A stretch of 64,000 nucleotides of DNA from Mallotus nudiflorus (lineage: Eukaryota; Streptophyta; Magnoliopsida; Malpighiales; Euphorbiaceae). Location: contig CANTUR010000793.1 in assembly GCA_947683625.1 (NCBI GenBank), forward strand, positions 2,294,001-2,358,000. Direction: 5' to 3'. The translations under genes and the position numbers were made by a program. The first letter of the stretch is position 1. Every line of letters starts with the position of its first letter. The notes below the pieces were generated by a model, which worked only from the letters and a program-made list of their open reading frames with translations, had not been told where the DNA came from and did not search any database. Below are positions 22,980 through 35,290 of the stretch, piece by piece.

Positions 22980-23240
22980 CCTAACTCTAAACATATTTTT
23001 CTTTCTTCCCCTCACCTTGCTCTCACTGAGTTTGTTGCCGAAATTTCCAAAGCCACCCCCAGGCAATTACCGGATCTTCATCACCAGCCGTTGCCTGCTA
23101 CCCTCTCTGGACAACAGCTTGCCGTTGTAAGCCGCTAACGTGACCTGCTGCTAGCGCTCAACAATTCACCACCACCGAGCCGTACACAACGGCTTCTCCC
23201 TTTGTTGCATTACCTCATCCTTTCTTGACCTCAGACAATA
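22980..23240 (+). other. GC-richer island of unknown origin
   Basis: About 260 bases are clearly less AT-rich than both flanks and contain C-rich triplets. A short plus-strand frame (22947-23138) crosses it and ends HHQPLPATLSGQQLAVVSR, but has no recognisable domain. It could be a leader exon of a gene or of a retrotransposon (compare the pyrimidine-rich leaders of the chromovirus LTRs), or a captured gene fragment. I cannot choose between these. Confidence 0.3.
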
Positions 23241-23699
23241 CTCACAATTGCTGTTTTAGCTTCAATTAATGTAAAATTGTTTAGTTTTCTAGGTTGGAGC
23301 ATTGGATGGAGTTAGGTTTCATGAAAATGGAGAATTATTTACTGTTTGTTATAGTGCACCTCCAATGTTTCATACTCTTTATAATTCTATAGAAAAGAGG
23401 CATCATTTCTCTTTTATAAGTCACTTTAAGCATTCAATTTTAATTTTTATCCATTGTCGTCTGTTTCTTTATACTGATTCAGTGTATGTATGTGTACTTT
23501 TTAAATTGAAATTGAAACATTGTTGAGAAAAATTTCCTAGATCTTAACTTATATTTGCTCATTTTTGTTTGATTTTTACAACTTATGTATTTTCTTGACA
23601 TAAGGCATTACAATATAGACAATGATCATGTGTATTTTGATTAATTTTGGTGAATGTCACTGGATTGATCTCCTTCCTTGATTAATTTTTTTTTGAATT
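23241..23699. other. No gene recognised
   Basis: AT-rich sequence with a 74-codon open frame (23302-23526) that shows no known motif and no support beyond being open. Confidence 0.5.
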
Positions 23700-23985
23700 T
23701 GATTTGTTAGAAATGAGCACTAACCGAGCTTTAACTGAGCTCTTTTAATGAGCTCTAACTGAGCTCTAATTGAGCTCTCTCACAAGCTCTTCCAAAGCTC
23801 TCTCCTGAGCGAGCTCGAGCTCTATAGAAATAAGCTTTCCTGAGCAAGCTTGAGTTAAGCTCGAGTTATAAATGAATGAGCTTGAGCTCAGATTTGAAAA
23901 ATCAAATCGAGCTCGAGCTCATTCTTTCTAACCTGAGCTGAGCCTGAGCTTGGCTAATACTTGGCTCGGCTCGGTTACACCCTTA
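23700..23985. mobile_element. hAT-type terminus with dense GAGCTC/AGCTC motifs
   Basis: About 280 bases packed with AGCTC and GAGCTCGAGCTC-like repeats, ending GGCTCGGCTCGGTTACACCCTTA. Read in reverse this is TAAGGGTGTAACCGAGCC, the typical end of a widespread group of non-autonomous plant hAT elements. The opposite end was not found, so this is a fragment. Confidence 0.6.
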
Positions 23986-24029
23986 ATAATAATGAATAAT
24001 AAATAAAATGTTTGGAAAGGCAACATGAT

Positions 24030-25510
24030 ACACATACACATACATAATGCAAGTGCATAATTCATATAAGCATTAAATAAATCAGGGATGCATGTAAATG
24101 ATGATGAATGATGTAAGCTGAGGTGAATACAATATGTTACAATTCCAAAATTCATACAAGAATGATAGTGATGCATGCTGAGATTCATGCAAAATGCTAT
24201 AGGAGATCTAGAAATGATTCACACATATAATAATGATATGGCAAGAGATAAATGATATGCATCAAGCACATGGAAATGCATGAAAATGTATAAATGCAAG
24301 AAATAGGGAAATTTAGTTTAGCAAAAATGATCAATAAGAGAGGGTAGTGACAATAATCAAAAGAAAAAATAAGAAAGATTGATTAGACAATATAAAATTC
24401 ATGAATAGCCCTCTTGGAAGTACCAATTTAATAAATAATGCCCAATTAGTACTTTAGGGTCACAAAATGTGTAAAATGCACAAATAGTTACATATATGAA
24501 CACTATATACATATAACTTTCATAATCACAATTTACACTGAAAAACTTTCATAAATCAATTACCAAGAACCAAAACAAAGATATATACATAAGAATCATA
24601 ATAAGAAGTAAAGACTCACCACAAATAAGCACATAACACATAACATCAACATAATATCACTTCTCATATTTTTAAGATAGAAATGCACAATATTAGGACA
24701 CTAAATCACACATAATCAAGTTATAAACAAAAAATCATAATCAATAATGCACAAAAAATAACATAATGTTGATCATTAACCAAAATCACAATCAAAATCA
24801 AAAGGAAAGAGTATGTAAAAAAAATATTGAATTCAATCACCTTAGGTCATTTATGGCTCATTTTAATAATGTTTGATCATCATTAGAAGTATATAAGTCA
24901 CTAAAATCATCATTAGAGTCATTTTGAAGCTTTAAAAATCAAGTTTTAAAATAAGGGCTTGTTTAGCCGCATTTGCCCCTTCCACGATTGGACTGGAAGG
25001 GGTATTGGCTAAAATTACATGCGTTTGCCTGGCATCAACAAATAAGGCTATTCACCTCTGGAATAAGTTGAAAATTTGATTTTTTTTTTTGTAAACAATG
25101 AAAAAGAAAAGCCCCAATCCTAAGAAATTGAATCCAAGATGAAGAGAAATGAGTTTTTAGCAAGTGTTTACCCTCAAAATATAGAGATCAAACTCACCAA
25201 AAATAAAGATTTGATTAAAGAAATGAAGATTAAAAGCAAATAGGGTATACTGTGCACTTTGGTTATTTTAGGGTTAATGTGGGGTTACTTTTTATTTATT
25301 TTTTTGTGTTGGGATTTTAAAGGAATTAAAGAGTGTTTTGGGTAGTGTTTGGCTAAAGATTTGGTAAGAATTGGTGAGAGAAGGAGGTTAGATGCAGAGT
25401 GAAACAATTTCGGGTAATTTTTTTATTTTTCACTAATTTGTTTCTCTCACTAGCTTTTCTAGAGCAAGTTTCTCTCTTTTATCATTGGCTCTCCTCCTCA
25501 AAATGCTACC
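24030..25510 (-). repeat. Dispersed repeat, inverted partner of 32920-34620
   Basis: Read on the minus strand this region follows 32920-34620 in order: GGAGAGCC-TGATAA near one end, a leader with TTGGTGAGTTT and TTCTTAGG-TTGGGGC, then GATTAACATTATGTTG, then GGAGTACTAATTGG-like and TTGATGCATATC-like blocks. The match is interrupted near 24950-25080. No coding domain was found. The arrangement (splice-like TGGTGAGTTT inside a leader) could be an LTR or an untranslated gene region; unresolved. Confidence 0.55.
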
Positions 25511-25554
25511 TTAAATATTCTATTTTTGACAAAAGCTTAATGACATTGTTATGG

Positions 25555-25925
25555 TAGGGTGAGCACATGTCGGGGAAATCAGGGGATTTAAAATCTCTAG
25601 AACTGTATCGTATTTTAGAAAATTTTAAAATAAAATCACTAGTACCAATATCTAATTTAAAAATCTCTATACTGGTACCATCCCATTTTTCGAGACAGTT
25701 CGGTACAAAGATTCGGTTCTATCAGAACAGATTGATATGATATTGTTTAAAATGGGAATTTGAAAATTTATGTAACATTACAAATTTATATTATTAATTA
25801 AAATTATATTATTATCCACAAATAAATTAAATTGTTATTTATTATTCACAAATCAAAACGATATAGTTTTGAGTAAAAATATGTTGTTTTAGTTATTGTA
25901 TAATAATAATAATAATAATAATAAT

Positions 25926-25968
<43 letters not shown>

Positions 25969-25975
25969 TAAAAAT
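25555..25975 (+). mobile_element. hAT-type non-autonomous element, left part (copy 2)
   Basis: It begins TAGGGTGAGCACATG and matches 35161-35290 plus 37650-37850 (GGGGAAATC, AAAATCTC, CCATCCCATTTTTC, TTCGGTTCTATC). This copy shows the uninterrupted target of the LTR B insertion. It ends in an (ATA)n run at 25901-25968; the right terminus is missing. Confidence 0.75.
25901..25968. repeat. (TAA)n microsatellite
   Basis: About 68 bases of TAA repeats with one interruption near 25925. Confidence 0.9.
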
Positions 25976-26109
25976 AAACTCAAGAGTTGAGAATTCATAC
26001 CTGAGTTTAACATGGCTTGCTAGTTGCCTTAATTCCTTATAAACTCAAACTCGACAACATAAGATAGTATTGACATTGAAATACTTACTAGAATTAGAAT
26101 TTTAATTTT

Positions 26110-26850
26110 GAAATTGAAATTGGAAATCTGGGAATGAATCAACTTTTAGTTGTTCATTTGAAGATGGGATTAAAGCTTAAAGTTGAAATTGAACGAGTCA
26201 ACTTAGAGTCATTCAATTGACAATATGAACAAAGCTTGAAATTAAATAAAGCTTGAAATTAAAATTGAATGAGTTAACCTAGGGTCGTTCAATTAATAAT
26301 AGGAACAAAGCTTGAAATTGAAATTGAACAAGCCAACCTAGAGTCATTCAATTGACAATAGGAACAAAGATTGAAATTGAAGTTGAATGAGTCAACCTTG
26401 AGTCCTTTATTTGAAATTGAAATTGAATAAGTCAACCTAGAGTCATTTAATTAAATTGAAGTGGAAACCAAAATTGAAATTGAACGAGTCAACCTGGAGT
26501 CATTCAATAGAAGGAGTCAACTTGGAGTCCTTCATTTGAAATTAAAATTGAAATTGAACGAGTCAACTTAGAGTCATCAATAGAAGGAGTTAACTTGGAG
26601 TCATCAATAGAAGGAGTTAACCTGGAGTCGTTCATTTGAAATTGAAATTGAATAAGTCAACATAGAGTCATTCAATAGAAGGAGTCAACTTGTAGTCCTT
26701 CATTTGAAATTGAAATTGGATGAGTCAACCTGAAGTTGTTTAATAGAAGGAATCAACCTAGAGTCCTTCATTGAAAATTAAAATTGAACGAGTCAACTTG
26801 TAGTCGTTCAATAGAATTGAAGTTAAAAATTAAAATTTGAAATTAAAATG
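26110..26850. repeat. Degenerate tandem array with GAGTCAACCTAGAGTC core
   Basis: Roughly 16 copies of GAGTCAACCTAGAGTCRTTCAAT, separated by GAAATTGAAATTGAA spacers. Spacing shrinks from about 60-77 bp at the left to about 28-60 bp at the right. No flanking coding domain shows its origin; it resembles the arrays found beside TAT-element LTRs in this window. Confidence 0.8.
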
Positions 26851-27744
26851 TGTCAAGACTAAAAAATGAATATAATAAGGTTCATATTTGATGATATGAT
26901 ATTTTATTCTTGATAATAAAATATAAGAATTTTAATTTTTAGAGATTTTTTGAAAAACAGACTGAAAAATGAAGAACTTCATAAATTTTGAATGAAAATC
27001 TTTTGGGGAGTTTATTTTAGAAGAAATTATATGCAAATATGCAACTAGGATGAAGAATATACTTTCTTGTAAAATTTATTATGTAAGGGCACTTTTTTTA
27101 ATTTTATATCTCCAGGGAACTTTAAGTAATTTTTGTCTTTTCTTCTTCTTTTTGCATATATACATCCATTTGCTCTTCGTCAAATTATCTTGGGTCCATT
27201 GATTGATGCCTTTAAAACCCTTTACAAACTCAAAAACTTTGATGAGATTATAAGAGTTTAAATATAAATTAAACACAAGACATGATAACTAAGTAACAAA
27301 AAAAGACCTAGGTTTTAAAATGAAACCTTTTTCTTTAAGAAGAATGAATTTGAAATATTAAAGAATGAAGATTTTTTTAGGTAATTTATTTCCTGGAATG
27401 ACTTACTTGGAAAGGCTTATAATTAAGGAAAATTTATTTTGATTTTTTTATGCTTTTTTATTTATGAATACGAGACTCACTAAACAATGATAAATGTTTA
27501 TTTGACATGTGACTCACTAAAAAAGAAAATGAAATGGATACTAATGACTACAATACTTGATAATGGATCACTATATATGAATAATTTTGAAAAACTAAAG
27601 GGAAAATGCATTGCTCAATACAAGTCTTGAAAAGGAATTTTGATATTGAAATAAAATACCAATGCATGACCTTAGAGGACATGATGGAGGTAAAACTTTA
27701 AGACTTTATTAGAAAAACAAAGATGTTATGCCAGACATTAATAA
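26851..27744. other. AT-rich sequence, no gene seen
   Basis: Short open frames only; nothing recognisable. Confidence 0.6.
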
Positions 27745-28049
27745 TGATACAAACCCTACCTATAACAGAGATAAAATGTGCATCCAACTTTGAAATCGTT
27801 GCCCAAGATCGTCAAGATGAGGTTATGAAGATGGAGCCAAACCCCTTGCTTATTAAAGTGAAGCAAAATACTTAGCTATTATAAGATGAACAATCACACA
27901 ATTCTAAGTTTAATCTAACCCAACAATTATAATGAAAGGTAGAAGTGAAATAATTCAAGTAAACTTGCAAAGTTTCAAAAGAACAAAGATTAAAGAAAAA
28001 CCTCACTTTTAATATTTCAATGCTTAAATTCGTATGTCATAGGGTTAGC

Positions 28050-28063
28050 CCTTATATAGGCAT
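28050..28063 (-). promoter_or_regulatory. TATA box in LTR (copy 1)
   Basis: On the minus strand CCTATATAAGGGCTAA, a strong plant TATA box, conserved in the second copy at 46523-46536. Confidence 0.65.
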
Positions 28064-28279
28064 GTAAATAGCCTAATCCTTGAAGGAAAAGGTTCTATTC
28101 CTTATTCCCAATGATACCTATATAGAAAAATCCTTAATTAAGGAGATTTCCTTCAAAATAGGACAACTAATAACAACTTATCTTTGAAAAGTGAAAATTG
28201 ACAACTCATTACAAGTCATGACAACTAAGCAAAATGACCACTCATGACAACTAAGAATTGAAGCATGCCATGTCACATG

Positions 28280-28355
28280 TTGACCATTGACCCTTGACTT
28301 TGACTTGTTGACTATTTGACTTTGACTATGACTTGTTGACTTATTGACTTTGACT
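28280..28355 (-). promoter_or_regulatory. W-box cluster (ten TTGAC[C/T] cores) in LTR
   Basis: Ten TTGACC/TTGACT cores lie within 76 bases (plus-strand reading), 220-300 bases upstream of the TATA box in LTR orientation. TTGAC[CT] is the established core bound by plant WRKY factors. The copy at 46767-46814 keeps six in the same place. Binding is inferred. Confidence 0.55.
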
Positions 28356-28370
28356 TGGAATATCCTTGAA

Positions 28371-28400
28371 TCTTCTAGAATCTTCTAGAATCTTCTAGAA
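28371..28400. repeat. Three perfect 10-bp repeats TCTTCTAGAA
   Basis: Consecutive copies at 28371, 28381 and 28391 inside the LTR; the other LTR copy has only a decayed version. Confidence 0.85.
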
Positions 28401-28512
28401 TCTTACTTATTGACTCCAAAATAGAAAAAACAACTTCCAAATTCGTCCAATTCAAGCTAATTAATTTTAGAATAGGAAATTAAGCTAATTAGCTTGAATT
28501 CTTCATCATGCG

Positions 28513-28890
28513 GCTTTAAGCTTGTACTTGTAGTTAAATCCACCAACTTGCTTGTAATGTGAAAGAAAAGCAATTTCAATGCTTGTTTGAACTTCTTTGT
28601 CCTTAATCTTGTCATTGTTCCCTCATAATGTAATGGATCACTTGGTTGGATGGGCTTGCTTAGCTTGGTTGCATCAAATAATAAACAAAAGTGCTATTAT
28701 TATTCTTGCGAGATGGGTAAATATAAAATGTCTGTGCTAGTTAATAGAAAGAAACAACGCAAACTAATATAACCAAATGCATCAACATAACTAGTATGCC
28801 TATTACAACTTGAGGTCTCTGAATTAAAATGTATAATAAGTATGTAAACTACAAGTAGAATCATGTATATAGTAAAGGAATTATAAGCAT
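28513..28890. other. No gene recognised
   Basis: Sequence between the truncated LTR and LTR A. Only a short open frame without a motif. Confidence 0.5.
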
Positions 28891-30952
28891 TGTAAGTGCC
28901 CAATTTTTAGATGATATGAGTCAGGATGTGACAGAGGACCTAATGATGAAAATTAACTGTGAAATTATATTAATTCAATTTGATTTATAGGTTTTGGACT
29001 AAAATGTAAATTCTTTTTAGGACTTATTTATAAATTTAAAAAATTCAAAAAAATAAATTTTCAAAAAAAAGAAGTGCTTAAAAAAATTAATTAAAAAATT
29101 TTCAAAAGAAAAATTCAAAAAGAAAAAGAAAAAGAAAATTGAAACATTGGTCAAATGGTCGATCGATTGGAATTATGTAAGTTTGATTAGAATTACACAA
29201 TTCCGATCAGAATTATGCAAGTCTGATAGGAACTTGGTCTTGTCTGATTGATTTTTTAGTTTTTTTTTTAAATTTTTAATTGGTTATTTATCCAATAATT
29301 TTTTTGATGAAATATGTTTATCACACAATTTTATTAGATAAAAAATAAATGTATATATTTTTTTTATCTTGAACCCAATGTAGGGCTATAGGACTTGTGT
29401 TTTTATAAATACTAAACTTCTTTCCACTCAAAAGTGGAGGGCCTAGATTCTTGGCTGTGAGCCAAAAAAATATTTTCTATTGCGTTCTTCTTTTTTATGT
29501 TCTTTTTAGTCTTTTTCATAAATTAGATTCAAGTAAACTAAAAATCATAGACAAAACAAAGAAACCATACACTTTTTATCAATGGTGATAACTTTATGAG
29601 AGAAATTAATACTTAATCTCATTCTCAATTTCATCCTCTCTCTCTCTTATTTGATTTTGATTTTATTTTTTATTTATTATTTTCAATCATTCAAATTAAT
29701 TTTCATTTAATCTTTTCTCTTTTTCATGATGGACGGAGTGATATGAACATTAGAGAAAAATTGGCCATTGAGAGAATCCATAACTAAGCCGTGAGTTAAG
29801 ATCCCCTCTTTTATTTTACATAGATTTTTGTAATTATTTTATTTTTTTTTATTGAGGTTTTGTATTTTGTATTGTATTTATTTTTTTGTATTTAATTTTA
29901 TTATTAGATTATTCTAATAGCTCAAGTAATGGGAATAGTGAAATCTCTACTTTAGTGCTTTTTTGTTTGTTTGCCTTAATTAATTGATTATTAATTATGA
30001 TCACTTGTTTATTTAATTAATTTAATGACATTAGATTCTAAATTAGCGTTTCCTTAAAAGTTTATTTAGACTTAGGTGAACAGATTTAGGGTTTTAATTA
30101 TTTGTTTGGTTAGGCCCATATTTATTTTAATTATAATTTAGGTTAATAATTTAATTAAAACTTTAGGCCCAGTTAATTAATAGGTTTGGGTTTAATTAAT
30201 TAAAATGAAATTTTAGGCCCATAATTTATTAGTTATAGGATAGATATATATTTAGTTCCACTTAGTAAATTTAGAATTAGGCCCATGTAATGTAAATTAA
30301 ACTAATTAGATATAGCTCACTAACTAAAGCCTTCCCATAATTAGTAGACTTAGGCACATTTTAGAATTAAAATTTGTAGAATTAGCCTCACTAATTTAAA
30401 TACATCATAATTGGTGGACTTAAGCCTATTTTTAGAATTAAAATAAATAGACTTAGCCTCATTGATATAAAATTGATAGGGATTAGGCCCATTAGCTTTT
30501 AGGTTCACTTTCAAATTAAAATATGTAGACTTAGCTCATTTGAATCCTTATAGATTAGATTAATTTTAGGGATTCATTTACTTTCTTATGGATGCATTTT
30601 ACATGGTTTTTATGAATGATTGGTGAGCTTTTTATGTTTTCTTAAATGGGTTTAACATGAGAATTGCATGTAAATAAGGAATAAAGTAATAATTAATAAG
30701 GTAAATCCAAAGAACATGAGATTAAAAGAAGTTGGTATTCTGTACTTAGAGTTCTCTCAATGTGGTGCTAACTCTCTTTTTGGGAATTAAGTTACCACAC
30801 TTAAAAGTTATCCCAATTATTATCCTAGGTGGTGACTTCTCATCTCCATGCCATATCTTTATGATAGTGGTTGTGTGTTCCCTAGAGTTATTAACTCAAA
30901 CAATGTCATGGTTGCAAAAGACTTAGGTGCATGCTAAACCCCATACGCCACA
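28891..30952 (+). mobile_element. Solo LTR A of a TAT-lineage gypsy family
   Basis: 2062 bp from TGTAAGTGCCC to CGCCACA, flanked by AGCAT (28886-28890) and AGCAC (30953-30957), a 4/5 target duplication. No primer-binding site or interior follows, so it is a solo LTR left by recombination. It aligns with LTR B (35291-37649), C (48611-54194) and D (58517-60522). Family assignment to TAT comes from the protease piece next to LTR D. Confidence 0.82.
29150..29410 (+). promoter_or_regulatory. AATT-centred short repeats and TATA-like box, LTR A
   Basis: Four or five imperfect units of about 21 bases (pattern GAT-GAATTA-C/G-AA-TT/CC) at 29155-29240, followed by TTTTATAAAT at 29401-29410. The same order and spacing occur in LTRs B, C and D. 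Confidence 0.5.
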
Positions 30953-32919
30953 AGCACATAATATAAAGATGCAAATATAGCATGTATGAAGATGAAAGCA
31001 TACGAGTAAATTACACATTTATTAATATGGATGGAAATGTAATGCAATGAGCTAATATGTGACTCTTTATTTATGCCTAAAGAATACCCTAGATAAATAT
31101 TGATGCATATATTATTCTAAATGACATGTGTATAAAGACACCATGAATTTATTTATGTTGACAAATAGAGTTAGCAGTGCATGGAAGTGCATGAAAGAAA
31201 CAACTACGAAGGTTTACAATGCAAACTCATGTATGCATCTTACGTAAAATAATGCATAAATAAATATAAATGATGCATGTTTTAAAGAAAGCCACCCTTT
31301 TGGTAAACATACCATGTGTTATACAACTTTATTTATTCCTTATTAAATTAAGCTATAATGCCCTTAAGATTCCATAAAAAACACTTTCAAAACCATAATC
31401 GATAACATAATAATGGCATTAGAACTTGAACACAATTGAATATTCCCTTAGTCTAAAAATCACCTAGTCATGTCAAGTAGATCCCCAAATGGAAATATTA
31501 AACATGCCCTCAGAATCTTTATGAGATAAACCAAAACATGCCTTTAAGATTAAAAATTAACTTTAGTTGTCACCATGATTAAGGATAACCCAAAGATGAT
31601 ACCCATATAAAGAATGGTTTAAGCATCCTAATTGAACCAAACTTGCCCCTATGATCTTCATCAATTATGTCTCTATGAATTAAGCATGCCCTTAGAAAAC
31701 TTAAGGATTAATTGAACATACCTCCAGGATCAATAATCTCACTACGGAGTTAATAATGAATGCTAGAAGTGTAGCAAAAAGTTGTTATAAGTAAATAAAA
31801 ACATTATAAAGAGAAACTTAAAGAGATTTTGAAAACATTTTTACTACTTTATTTTTTAATCTCTAATTAATGTTAGCATGAAGTAGGTTACTTTCTTTAG
31901 CCAACATTTATTATAAATTTGAACACACTTAACAAATGAGTATATGGTATGTGAGTGGTGATCACGGCTCACAAAAGACAAGCAACTAGGATATTTGATT
32001 TTTTGATGTTATTAATATGGGAGGGACAACCTTTTAGAGCAAGCCTTGTGAGTTTGGAGTTGTCATTCGATTATAGTTGGTAAATAGGAAATGCATTTTG
32101 TAACCCACTTCACATGTCAAAGATTATGGGTTCGGAGAGTCAGCATCTATTGGACAGTTTTTCTTAATTATGCATATCTTATATTTGCTTATCACAATAC
32201 CCTAGTGTAAGGGTTTTTTTTAAAACCTTGAAGGGTGATGATGAAAGTAGAAAAATATCTCACCATAAGATGAGATTGATCAAGAATGATGATTAAAAAG
32301 TAAGTTCAGAGCCATTTGAAACACTAAAAGCCTACCTGAGTACCAAATTGAACATTTTTGAAACAAAACCTAACCTTGAGAAAGAGGTTTTGATGATTGA
32401 GAGTGAGAAATTTTATGTTGAGTTTTGTTTATTGAATCAATTAGTAAAGTCCTAAAAAGACTATTTTTTTTGTATGTGTTGTCTGTTTTTATACTCATTT
32501 TCAGTTTATGAGTTTCAGTTTAACCTTAGGAAGCCTTAGGATAAAAAGTTAAACTTTGGTCAATGGACCTTTCTCAAGGTCAAATCGAGCTCCCGGAGTT
32601 GTGTTTCAGTTTGAAACTGTCTTTTAAAATTACAGAGCGTTAGTGTGGACTATTTGACAAAAAGTTAAAATTTTGACTTTTAGTGGTCAAACTGGGTCCC
32701 ACGGGTGTAATAAAATAAGGTATAATTCTCTAGGAGTAATGTCCAAGGAAAGAATATTCTATTTAAGAGTATTCTTGGATGAGTGTCAAATTAAGATTGA
32801 TTATAGTATATAATTTTTTTCTTTTAGTGAGTAACGATACCTCTTTTAGTTGTAACCTATTTATAACTATGCACTAAGCCTTTGTTTATAAATAGAAGAT
32901 TTGTGGTATAATTTTGGGG
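30953..32919. other. No gene recognised; diffuse repeats
   Basis: AT-rich sequence. Around 31340-31760 a loose repeat around AACATGCCCTTA-GAAT recurs several times. Nothing coding was recognised. Confidence 0.5.
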
Positions 32920-34620
32920 AGGGAGAGCCAGTGATAAGAGAGAAAAAATTCATGTAGCAAGTAGTTAGTGTGAGTGAAAAGAGAGAAAAATAGAAAAATA
33001 AGCCAAAATAATGTCAAAATAAACACTCTCATCATCCACCCTCTTTCTCTCACCATTCTCCAATCAATTCCTACCTAATTTCTAGCCTAAACACTATTCT
33101 AAACGCTTTTGATCCCTCCATAATCCTAATATAAATATCAAATGAAAAGCAAACCCATAGCAATAAAAAAATAAAAATAAAAAGTCAACCTAAACTCAAC
33201 TAAGTGCTTACTTGACCCTATGTGCATCAATCTCCATTTCTTAAATTTAATCTTTTTTTTGGTGAGTTTAATCTTATGTTTAGGGGCTAAATACTTTCTA
33301 AACTCTTTTCTTTTCATCTTGGGTTCAAATTCTTAGGTTTGGGGCCTTTATTTTTCAATTACGGTGCAAAAAAGGCATGTTTCTCACTTGAACATAGGAG
33401 GGGATAGTTGAAATTAGAGCATGGATGGTCAGCCCAAATCTGGCTATCCATTATGAGATGTAACTAGACAGAGCCCAAATCTAGCTATCTATGTCCAAGC
33501 CTCTGAATCATGCACTTCTTTGGTATGATTTCGATGATGGTCCTAATGACTCATATACATCCTGTGATGATCATACATCATTTAAATGAGTCTAAAAGGT
33601 ACTAGGATGATCAAATTTAACATTTTTTTCTAATTTATTTTCATTTTAAAAATATTTTTCCTTAATATTCATCTTTTTTTTTTAAAACTTTTGCATTTTC
33701 TTGCTTGCTTTGATTTTGATTGAGCTTTTGGTTGATGATTAACATTATGTTGCTTCTTGTGAATTCTTGATTATGATTTGATATTTGTGAATTGATTATG
33801 TGCTAATGTAGTGACCTAATTTTTTGCCTTAGAACTACGTGTTTATTGTTATGTATATACATTGAGTGAAATTTGTGCATTTGTGTTAATCTTTTAACTC
33901 TTATTGTGATTCTTGGGTACATTTGTTTTGGTTTTTGTTGATTAATTTGTGGTAAATTTTGAATCTAATTCATGCTTATATAAGCTTATGTATGTTCTAC
34001 ATGCATTAAGTGACTATATGTGCATTTTGTGATCTTAGGAGTACTAATTGGCCATTAAGGGTTGAATTAGTACTTCCAAAAGATCTAAATGTAATCTATG
34101 TGCTTTTCTTTGCATTGTAATAGATATTTCCTTATTTAAGTGATAGTTTTGAGTCCAATTTATGAATATTTAGTGTCTTAAGTATATAATGAGTATGTTT
34201 CGCATATTTATGAATTTGTGTTCAATTTATGCACTTAGAAGCACCATTTAATCATTATTGGTTAAATTGATGTATTCTAAGGAATTTTTCATCATTTTTA
34301 TGTTTCTTTTTGACTTCTAATCAATTTTCCTTTGTTTTATCACTTTTTTATTTTCTTTAACTAACCCTTATGTTCTTATTGATTATTATTAATAACAAAT
34401 TTCCTTGTTTATTACTTTTTTGCATTTCATGCATTCTCACGTGCTTGATGCATATCATGTGCCTTTTGCATATCACTATCATGTGTGTGAATCATATTTA
34501 GATCTCCTAGATGCATTTTACATGAACCTTAGCATGCATTACTAACATTCTTGCATGAATTTTGGAATTGCATCATAATGCATGCGCCCAGTTTGCATCA
34601 TTCATTATCCTTTGTATGCA
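32920..34620 (+). repeat. Dispersed repeat, partner of 24030-25510
   Basis: Same family as 24030-25510 in opposite orientation. It contains GGAGAGCCAGTGATAAGAGAG, a TTGGTGAGTTTAATC block, GGGTTCAAATTCTTAGG, then an AT/T-rich body. No coding domain was seen. Confidence 0.55.
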
Positions 34621-35160
34621 CCCTAGATTTATTTAAACGTTGTGTGAGCATGCATTTGTATTTAAATAATGCATTTTGAATATTTATTTATGTCTCTTGC
34701 TACTTAATCTGAAGACTCTCAATCTCTCAATTACTAACTTTACTAACATTGCTAACTCTACTAACTACTAACTTTTATTTTTATTGCAATTTATTTTTCA
34801 AGCATTTTATTTATTGCCCAAGTATTATATATTGATCATTTTATTATGAAGCACCTAATCTCAATCTCTGCTCTCAATCTCTCATTCTCTATATTTTAAT
34901 TTATATTTTTATGATTCATTTTGTTATTAATTTCCTTTAATTTATCTTTGATTTACTTTATAGTTGTTCATATTTCATTATTATTATTATCTCTATTCTA
35001 AATCTCATTTTCTATTTATTTTATTCTCTATTTATCATTTTTTGCTCATTTTTCTTGAATTGCTATCTTTACTCTCAATTCTATCTATTTTATGCTTTAG
35101 TTAATTTCCTTTGTTTCAAATTTATATTATCATATATGTCATTTCTATAATCTCTGCAAT
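34621..35160. other. T/C-rich, AT-rich host sequence of the hAT insertion
   Basis: Pyrimidine-biased sequence with CTCAATCTCT-type words. It appears to continue at 39238-39408 and 45601-46218, so both the hAT and the copia element inserted into it. Confidence 0.5.
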
Positions 35161-35290
35161 TAGGGGTAAGCACAGGTTGGGGAAATCTAGGGATTTAAAA
35201 TCTCCAGAACCATACCATATTTCTAAAATTTTAAAAATAAAATCTCCAGTAATAGTACCTAATTTAAAAATCTCCATACCGGTGCCATCC

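Larger units (their letters stand above)
27745..28512 (-). repeat. LTR of a retrotransposon family (copy 1)
   Basis: Homologous over nearly its full length to 46219-46989. On the minus strand it ends GTAGGGTTTGTATCA. The match stops about 28505, short of the expected LTR start, so this copy is truncated or rearranged. It holds a TATA box at 28050-28063 and a W-box cluster at 28280-28355. Confidence 0.75.

Noticed and set aside
23928..24188. 86-codon minus open frame
   Set aside because: Spans the junction of a hAT end and a dispersed repeat; no motif.
24030..34620. Inverted repeat pair considered as ends of one giant element
   Set aside because: Intervening sequence holds unrelated elements with their own target duplications, and both members look like independent dispersed copies.
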